A stretch of 64,000 nucleotides of DNA from Candidatus Iainarchaeum sp. (GTDB lineage: Archaea > Iainarchaeota > Iainarchaeia > Iainarchaeales > JAAZKV01): positions 2,125 to 66,124 of the forward strand of contig JAQVNZ010000001.1 in NCBI GenBank assembly GCA_028702895.1, given 5' to 3'. The notes beneath the pieces were generated by a model. It was given only the letters and a program-made list of their open reading frames with translations, ran no database searches and was not told the DNA's origin. Shown here one piece after another: positions 58,704 to 64,000 of this stretch. Both the position numbers and the translations under genes were made by a program. How positions within the stretch are numbered: position 1 is the first letter of the stretch; each line of letters starts with the position of its first letter.

Positions 58704-59294
58704 TTATTTTGTTTGTTTTTTAATTTCTTTTGTAAGTAATTTTAACATTTTAATATTCTTATCAAATTTTTGGTTACATTTTTTTACAATATATTTTAAA
58801 TATTTATCATCAATTTGTATTTTATCTTCTTTTACTGGAATGTTTATTTGATGTGTTCCTACAAGTTCAATTATTTGTTTTCCGTCTTTAACTACTTTTA
58901 TTCCAAATTTTTTTATTCCTATTTTTTCGCAGATTTGTAATATTATTTTTGAATTTATAATATTATTTGTGCCTAGGTGTAATATTATAGGTTCTTGTTT
59001 TAACCATAATACTGATCCGTCAAAAGAATCTATCCCTTTTTTTAATTCGTCAAATTTAACTTTTCTATGCCATTTTCTATGAAATACACTTTCTTGTTTT
59101 TTTTCTTTTTTATCTAATCCTATTAAAACAATTCTTCCAGAGCAACAACTGCTAGTAAAATAATTTTTTGTTTTAGAAATGTGTTCGCATAGTGGTATGA
59201 ATTCTAAATCCATTTTTCCTTCAGCTCTTGCTTTTTCAAATGTTTTTTTGTGATGTTCTTTAACCATTTTAAAAATTGTTTCCTCTTTTTTCAT
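58704..59294 (-). CDS. taw3: tRNA wybutosine-synthesis methyltransferase Taw3
   Basis: 196 residues of the TYW3/Taw3 family: NYFTSSCCSGRIVLIG near 43-58, KWHRKV, DSFDGSVLWLKQEPIILHLGTN, then INIPVKEDKI. Methylates a wybutosine intermediate at G37 of tRNA-Phe; tRNA-Phe(GAA) with an A-G-A context is at 6240. Other wybutosine genes are not in view. Confidence 0.92.
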   Translation of the reverse strand: MKKEETIFKMVKEHHKKTFEKARAEGKMDLEFIPLCEHISKTKNYFTSSCCSGRIVLIGLDKKEKKQESVFHRKWHRKVKFDELKKGIDSFDGSVLWLKQEPIILHLGTNNIINSKIILQICEKIGIKKFGIKVVKDGKQIIELVGTHQINIPVKEDKIQIDDKYLKYIVKKCNQKFDKNIKMLKLLTKEIKKQTK

Positions 59295-59341
59295 AAAAAT
59301 AACCTTTTTATTCTATTCCTATGATTATTTTTTTGATTATA

Positions 59342-60124
59342 ATGTTTAAAAAGGTGTTATTATTAATTTTTATTCTGTTATTCGTTGGAACTGTGTTTAG
59401 TATTCGGTTAGTTGAACCAATTTCAAAAGAATTAAATGATAACGATTTTGTTGGTTCTATTGAACCTGGGCAAACTCTTGAATTAATTATTTCTAAAGAA
59501 CTTGGTCGTTTTAATTCGGTTGAATTAACTTCTGATTTACCATCTTTTTTTAATATTTCAATAAAAGATTATTTAGAATCTGTTAAAATAATAATTGAAT
59601 CAAATGAGCGAACACCAAGAACTAATTATTTTTTTTCTTTTAATTTAAAGGGTAAATCGTCTGTTAAAAATGTGCGAGTTTTTTTTTCAGTTACTGATTC
59701 TCTATTAGATGCTACTTTACTAAATTATTCTTCAAGCACTAATGTTAATGATCCTGCGAATTATGATTTGCTTTTAATTAATAATTCTGATGCGGATGCA
59801 AAATTTTTGTTAAATGTTAATTTACCCTGGTTTTGGTTGTCTAATAATTTAGATACTGAAAATGCGGGTTTTGTTATTGTTCCAAAACAACAAAAAATAA
59901 TTCAAAAATTAGTTGTTTTTCCAAGAGTTCAAGGAAATCATTATTTTAAAGTTCATTTAGATTTGCAAACTAAAAATAATTCTAAAGAATTTACGCTTTA
60001 TTCTAATGCTAAACCAACGCTTGCGTCTAAGTTTAATTCTTCTTTAAGTGGTTTGCCTTTTTATTCAATTTCTGTGCTTCCAAGCTATTTTTTAAATAGT
60101 GTTTTTTCAGTTCTATTTAACTAA
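59342..60124 (+). CDS. exported beta-sandwich protein
   Basis: 260 residues from ATG at 59342 (MFKKVLLLIFILLFVG), an obvious signal peptide. The mature part shows strand-rich repeats with N-x-S/T motifs, resembling the COG1361 or S-layer-like Ig domains (PGQTLELIISKELG, KLVVFPRVQGNHYFKV). Hydrophobic stretches near the end may anchor it. Function unknown. Confidence 0.6.
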   Translation: MFKKVLLLIFILLFVGTVFSIRLVEPISKELNDNDFVGSIEPGQTLELIISKELGRFNSVELTSDLPSFFNISIKDYLESVKIIIESNERTPRTNYFFSFNLKGKSSVKNVRVFFSVTDSLLDATLLNYSSSTNVNDPANYDLLLINNSDADAKFLLNVNLPWFWLSNNLDTENAGFVIVPKQQKIIQKLVVFPRVQGNHYFKVHLDLQTKNNSKEFTLYSNAKPTLASKFNSSLSGLPFYSISVLPSYFLNSVFSVLFN

Positions 60125-60145
60125 TTTTTTGTTTATTATTTTTTT

Positions 60146-61726
60146 ATGAGTTCTTTAAAAAATAAGATTGATTATTCAAATCAAATAATAAAAGATATTA
60201 AATCTAATAAAATAAATTCTTTACGGGATTTAGAATTAGTTCAATTTTCTTATTGTAAAAAATTTAATTTGGATAGTGTTCCGACAAGGCCTTTCATTTT
60301 AAGCCAGGCTAAGAATCCGTCTAAAAAAATTTTAAATATTCTTTCAATAAAACCAACTAGAAGTTTATCTGGTGTTCAAGTTATAGCGGTTATGTTACCT
60401 CCGTTTGAGTGTCCGGGGAAATGTGTTTATTGTCCGTCTTCATTTGTAGGTAAGACTGCGCCTCAATCATATACTGGTTTTGAACCATCTACTTTGAGGG
60501 CTCAAAGGTTAGGTTATGATGCGTTTAAAATCGTTTCAAATAGAATTTCTCAATTAGATGCTACAGGTAATTTTGCTAATAAGATAGAATTAATTTTTCA
60601 AGGAAGTTCATTTACTGTTTTACCAATTTCAAAACAAAATAATATTATTAAAAAAAGTATTGATGCTGTAACTGGGATAAGATCAAAATCTATTTATGAA
60701 GCAAAAAAAAATGCAGAAATTTCTAAAAGAAGAATTGTTGGAATGACTTTTGAAACTCGCCCGGATTATTGTTTTAAAGAAGATATTAAACAAATGCTTT
60801 TTTTAGGAGGTACTAGAATTGAATTAGGTGTTCAAAATCCGGATAATTTAATTTATAAAAAAATAGCGCGAGGACACACGGTTAGTGATGTTGTAGACTC
60901 AACTTTGTTGTTAAAAGATTCCGGATTTAAAATTCTTTATCATTTAATGCCAGGTTTACCTGGGAGTAATTATTCTACTGATTTAAAAAATTTTAGAAAA
61001 ATTTTTTCTTCGCCTGAATTTAAACCAGATATGGTAAAATTTTATCCTTGTTTGGTAATAAAAGGGACTAAACTTTATAATGATTGGAAGAAAGGTGATT
61101 TTGTTCCAATGGATGAAAAAAAAGCGGTTAAGTTATTATCTGTGATTAAATCTGAATTGCCTCCATGGGTTAGAGTTATGCGAGTGAATAGGGACATTCC
61201 TAGTACTATTATTAGCGCGGGAGTAATGAAAACAAATTTAAGACAATTAATTCAACAAAATTTGCTGGATGTGGGTAAAAAATGTAATTGTATTCGGTGT
61301 AGAGAGGTCGGGTTAGTTTCTAGAAATAAAACTGATTTTTTGGAACCAAAACTTAAAACAATTTCATATGATAGTTCTAAAGGTAAAGAAATATTTATTT
61401 CATTTGAATCAAAAAATTGTTTGTATGGTTTTACTAGGTTAAGAATTCCGTTTAAACCATTCATGAAACAAATTGACTCTAAAACTGCGATTATACGAGA
61501 ATTGCATGTTTATGGAAAAGCATTAAATTTAGGAGAAAAAGATATGGTTTCTGCACAACACACTGGTTTTGGAAAAGCATTAATACAAGAAGCAGAAAAA
61601 ATTGCGGTGAATGATTTTGATTCAAAAAAAATGGTTATAATATCTGGGCTTGGTGTAAGAGAATATTATAGAAAAAATTTTGAGTATACAAATGATGGTC
61701 CGTTTGTTTCAAAGAAATTAGTTTAG
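60146..61726 (+). CDS. elp3: Elp3 tRNA uridine-34 acetyltransferase
   Basis: 526 residues: radical SAM domain with CPGKCVYC (C-x3-C-x2-C) near 93, strongly conserved PQSYTGFEPSTLRAQRLGYDAF, VGMTFETRPDYC and ELGVQNPDNLIYKKIARGHT, then a GNAT acetyltransferase domain (about 430-526) with QHTGFGKALIQEAE. Makes cm5U-type modifications at wobble U. Normal length. Confidence 0.97.
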   Translation: MSSLKNKIDYSNQIIKDIKSNKINSLRDLELVQFSYCKKFNLDSVPTRPFILSQAKNPSKKILNILSIKPTRSLSGVQVIAVMLPPFECPGKCVYCPSSFVGKTAPQSYTGFEPSTLRAQRLGYDAFKIVSNRISQLDATGNFANKIELIFQGSSFTVLPISKQNNIIKKSIDAVTGIRSKSIYEAKKNAEISKRRIVGMTFETRPDYCFKEDIKQMLFLGGTRIELGVQNPDNLIYKKIARGHTVSDVVDSTLLLKDSGFKILYHLMPGLPGSNYSTDLKNFRKIFSSPEFKPDMVKFYPCLVIKGTKLYNDWKKGDFVPMDEKKAVKLLSVIKSELPPWVRVMRVNRDIPSTIISAGVMKTNLRQLIQQNLLDVGKKCNCIRCREVGLVSRNKTDFLEPKLKTISYDSSKGKEIFISFESKNCLYGFTRLRIPFKPFMKQIDSKTAIIRELHVYGKALNLGEKDMVSAQHTGFGKALIQEAEKIAVNDFDSKKMVIISGLGVREYYRKNFEYTNDGPFVSKKLV

Positions 61727-61761
61727 GTTGTATTTTTAATAGTTTAATAATTAATTTTATT

Positions 61762-62121
61762 ATGATTGAGTTTATTTTATTTGGGATAATAATTTTTTTA
61801 ATTATAATTCTTTTTTTTATTATTTCGCATATTTTTGTTTTAAAAGATGAAATTGCTTCGTTACAATATTTGAAACGTTCTCAAAGTGTGAAATATGGTC
61901 AATTAACAGAACAATGGATTCCGTTTTCAAATAAATTTCCTTTTAATTCGCAAAATTTTCGTTTTATTGGAAAACCAATTGATGGTTTAGTTTTTGAAGA
62001 GGATAAAATTGTTTTTGTTGAATTTAAAACAAATAAATCGAATCTTAGTAGTGTTCAAAAGAAATTTAAAAGAATAATAGAAGATAAAAAAGTTGAATGG
62101 TTTGAATTAAGAATGGATTAA
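61762..62121 (+). CDS. membrane-anchored Holliday-junction-resolvase-like protein (COG4741-type)
   Basis: 119 residues: an N-terminal membrane helix (about 5-30), then a short nuclease-like core with IDGLVF (Asp) and IVFVEFKTNKSNLSSVQ (E-x-K), the PD-(D/E)XK pattern. Such predicted secreted or membrane endonucleases are scattered in archaea. Substrate unknown. Confidence 0.75.
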   Translation: MIEFILFGIIIFLIIILFFIISHIFVLKDEIASLQYLKRSQSVKYGQLTEQWIPFSNKFPFNSQNFRFIGKPIDGLVFEEDKIVFVEFKTNKSNLSSVQKKFKRIIEDKKVEWFELRMD

Positions 62122-62137
62122 TCTTTTTTTACTAGTA

Positions 62138-63178
62138 TTAGTTTTCTTGTTTTACATATCTTAATGTTGCAACTATTCCGCCCATATTATAAATTATTTT
62201 TTCTTGAGAATTTTTTGAGGATATAATAGTTATTTTTGTTCCAAACTTTTCTGCATGATCCATTATTTCTTCACACAATTTTCTGTTTTCTAATAAAAAT
62301 TTTTCTGATATTAAAAGTTGTTCAACTTTTCCGTCATTAATACTATTTTTTATTTCAAGCGTTCCATATTCCGCTTTATTTTTTGAAAGATTTTTTAAAA
62401 AATCTTCAATTAATTGAGTTTCTTTTGTTAGTTGTAAATTTTTTTCAACTAATTCTAATTTTCCACTACTAAGCAGTTCTCTTAACCCGGTTTCGCCAAC
62501 AGAATTAATCGTTTCTGTTATTATTGTTGGAAATTTTGGAATATGTTTTTCTTCTACAAATTTTTTAAAATTTTCTTTTACAAATCCTGGTCCAACTATT
62601 AATATTTTTTTTGGTTCTAATTGTTTTATTTTTTCTAATATTTCATCAAAATAATAACTTTTTTGTTCAGAATACATTTTTCCTTGTTTATTTGATTTTA
62701 TTTTAGCTTTTTTGTTTGTTGAAAATTGGTTTACAAATAATAATTCAGCACTTTCATCATCCATTATAATTGCTAATAATTTTGAAGAACTACTTTCTTG
62801 TTGTGCTTTTTTTAATCTTTCAATTTGCCAATTTTGTATTTTAGTTTTTTTTATTTTCAAAATTTCTTTTGGAATTATGTCAATACTTTGATGTGCTTTT
62901 AATTCAATAAATTCTTTTGGATTACCGCCAATTATTATTCCGCCTATTTTTAGGTTTTCGCTAAATTCTTGAAAATGAACATTTTCAACTTCTAATTCTA
63001 CAAAAATTGTTTGGCGGATTGTTTTTTCCCCTTCTTTACTGGGTTTAATTTTTCTATCCGTTTTTCCATAAATAATATCATTTTTTTCAATTATTTTTTC
63101 TAAATGCCACAAGTCATCTAAAGTTTCAGGTATAACTAGTATTTCGTTTAGTTTTTGATTAATTTTAATTATTTTCAT
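62138..63178 (-). CDS. pelA: Pelota (aDom34), mRNA surveillance factor
   Basis: 346 residues: Sm-like domain A (1-120), central domain B (about 125-255, ILIVGPGFVKENFKKFV and TETINSVGETGLREL) and C domain (256-346). Rescues stalled ribosomes with aEF1A and ABCE1, whose gene lies about 500 bp upstream on the same strand. Confidence 0.93.
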   Translation of the reverse strand: MKIIKINQKLNEILVIPETLDDLWHLEKIIEKNDIIYGKTDRKIKPSKEGEKTIRQTIFVELEVENVHFQEFSENLKIGGIIIGGNPKEFIELKAHQSIDIIPKEILKIKKTKIQNWQIERLKKAQQESSSSKLLAIIMDDESAELLFVNQFSTNKKAKIKSNKQGKMYSEQKSYYFDEILEKIKQLEPKKILIVGPGFVKENFKKFVEEKHIPKFPTIITETINSVGETGLRELLSSGKLELVEKNLQLTKETQLIEDFLKNLSKNKAEYGTLEIKNSINDGKVEQLLISEKFLLENRKLCEEIMDHAEKFGTKITIISSKNSQEKIIYNMGGIVATLRYVKQEN

Positions 63179-63232
63179 AAAAACTAGTTGGTTAGAAGGG
63201 TTTTAAACTAATTCGGATTTAATCTTTCATAA

Positions 63233-63643
63233 ATGGTTATCAAAAAAAAATCAGATTTTGCATCAATTGTTGAGGCTATCATTAAAAACGATGCTGGGGA
63301 AATTTTGCTTTTAAAAAGAAGTAATCATAATACTTTTTTTACTGGTTTGTGGCAATTAGCTGGGGGCAAAGTAGAATTTGGCGAAAATATTGAATCCGCG
63401 GTTAAGCGTGAGATTTTTGAAGAAACTGGTTGTAATTGTATTAACTCTAAATTAGAAAAAGTTTTTTCTTTTTATGAAGAATTTAATGGGTTTAAAGGAA
63501 CCCTTTTTTTAATGGTTTATTCGTGTGAAATAAATGATTCGATTAAACTTTCAAAAGATCATGATGAATTTGGATTTTTTAGTATGACTCAAATAAAAAA
63601 AATGAAATTAGCACCTATTTCTAAAAAAGCTATTTTTGGATAA
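63233..63643 (+). CDS. NUDIX hydrolase
   Basis: 136 residues with a full Nudix box, G-x5-E-x7-REIFEETGC (GKVEFGENIESAVKREIFEE). Likely hydrolyses a nucleoside diphosphate derivative. ATG at 63233; no obvious partner. Confidence 0.9.
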   Translation: MVIKKKSDFASIVEAIIKNDAGEILLLKRSNHNTFFTGLWQLAGGKVEFGENIESAVKREIFEETGCNCINSKLEKVFSFYEEFNGFKGTLFLMVYSCEINDSIKLSKDHDEFGFFSMTQIKKMKLAPISKKAIFG

Positions 63644-63681
63644 GTTTTTTATTTTTGCTTTTTTATTTTAAATAATTTTTT

Positions 63682-64000
63682 TCATTTATAATATTTATTA
63701 GATTTTTTTTGTTCTCTATCTAACACAGAATCAAATTTATTTATTCGCGGTCGTTTTGTTTCATTATCTCGTCTAACTGTAATTTCTAAATATTCTAATA
63801 AATTATTCATTCCTTCTTCAACACCATATGGCCCAAAAGCGTTTCCTTGTATTGCTGGTTCTCCTTTGAAAACCATTATTTTGTCACTTACATAATCAAT
63901 GAATGTTAAATCATGATCAATTATTATTGCTGAACATTTATTTACTAAAATGTGTGTTCGAATTACTTTTCCAACATTTAATCTTTGTTCTATATCTAGA
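63682..64000 (-). CDS. abce1: ABCE1/Rli1 ribosome-recycling ATPase, C-terminal part
   Basis: The frame stays open to the window edge (about 106 residues shown). Visible: SALDxEQR-equivalent LDIEQRL, Walker B-linked IIIDHDLTFIDYVSDKIMVFKGEP, GMNNLLEYLEITVRRD and the terminal RPRINKFDSVLDREQKKSNKYYK, the ABCE1 C-terminus. It works with Pelota in splitting ribosomes. An internal ATG at 63876 is not the start. Confidence 0.93.
   Translation of the reverse strand, partial: LDIEQRLNVGKVIRTHILVNKCSAIIIDHDLTFIDYVSDKIMVFKGEPAIQGNAFGPYGVEEGMNNLLEYLEITVRRDNETKRPRINKFDSVLDREQKKSNKYYK

Noticed and set aside
63682..63876. 64-residue stand-alone protein
   Set aside because: The frame remains open upstream to the window end and matches the ABCE1 C-terminus, so the internal ATG is not a start.

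Overview
The window is strongly AT-rich archaeal chromosome. The archaeal signature genes are geranylgeranylglyceryl-phosphate synthase, TFE, RadA, archaeal DnaG, SRP54 with a 7S RNA, HerA-NurA, Rad50, Pelota, ABCE1, aIF6 and ribosomal proteins L18Ae, L31e, L39e, S17e and S19e. Three tRNA genes carry introns with bulge-helix-bulge folds. Compact genes, short leaders with GGTGA-type ribosome-binding sites, many tiny ORFs and unusual gene rearrangements suggest a DPANN-like lineage. That placement is an inference; no 16S rRNA gene lies in the window.

Layout. 1-4.2 kb is accessory in character: the tail of an OB-fold ssDNA-binding protein, two small unknown genes, a XerA-type tyrosine recombinase, a PRC-barrel gene enclosed by a perfect 20-bp inverted repeat, an unknown 197-residue gene enclosed by a second shorter inverted repeat, and a winged-helix gene preceded by GTAATTAC palindromes. 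4.2-6.6 kb holds initiator tRNA-Met, tfe, trm56, two tRNA-Lys, tRNA-Phe and a 30-residue lysine-rich protein. 6.8-11.4 kb holds a KaiC-like ATPase, a COG1361 surface protein, a full-length RelA/SpoT-like protein and a divergent gene that may encode a ribosome-hibernation (HPF-like) protein. 11.4-14 kb holds the SRP RNA sharing a palindromic TATA box with a bacterial-type tRNA-guanine transglycosylase, then radA.

14.3-22.5 kb is a deoxynucleotide block. It has a tandem-domain ThyX, an NMP-kinase-like protein, dCMP deaminase, thymidylate kinase, GlyA (methylene-tetrahydrofolate supply), and a class III ribonucleotide reductase whose glycyl-radical segment is a separate 51-codon gene, followed by the NrdG activase. 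22.5-31.4 kb holds RPA, GGGP synthase, an epimerase, a prepilin peptidase, SRP54, LemA, HtpX and two tandem paralogs that look like atypical kinases. 31.5-35.8 kb is the conserved archaeal translation/secretion operon rnp4-rps19e-rpl39e-rpl31e-eif6-rpl18a-pfdA-ftsY.

35.8-47 kb holds two intron-bearing tRNA-Gly genes, tRNA-Val, a second thymidylate-kinase-like gene, a transglutaminase, dnaG with a disordered insert, hjc, a circularly permuted GTPase, pth2 and an arsR-iscS-iscU operon. 47-55 kb holds nurA-HAD-small ORF-herA, then a protein that aligns with B-family DNA polymerases but has lost its exonuclease and catalytic residues, then rpoK, rps17e and rad50. 55-64 kb holds a Zn-ribbon protein with EF-1beta, an intron-bearing tRNA-Arg, cca, a secretion ATPase, taw3, elp3, a membrane nuclease, pelota, a NUDIX hydrolase and the C-terminal part of ABCE1.

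Most notable: the split NrdD with a vestigial Gly-to-Pro site in the large chain, the inactivated PolB beside HerA-NurA, the recombinase-adjacent 20-bp inverted repeat (possible DNA inversion switch), the paired kinase-like paralogs, and the ThyX whose two half-motifs lie in different domains.
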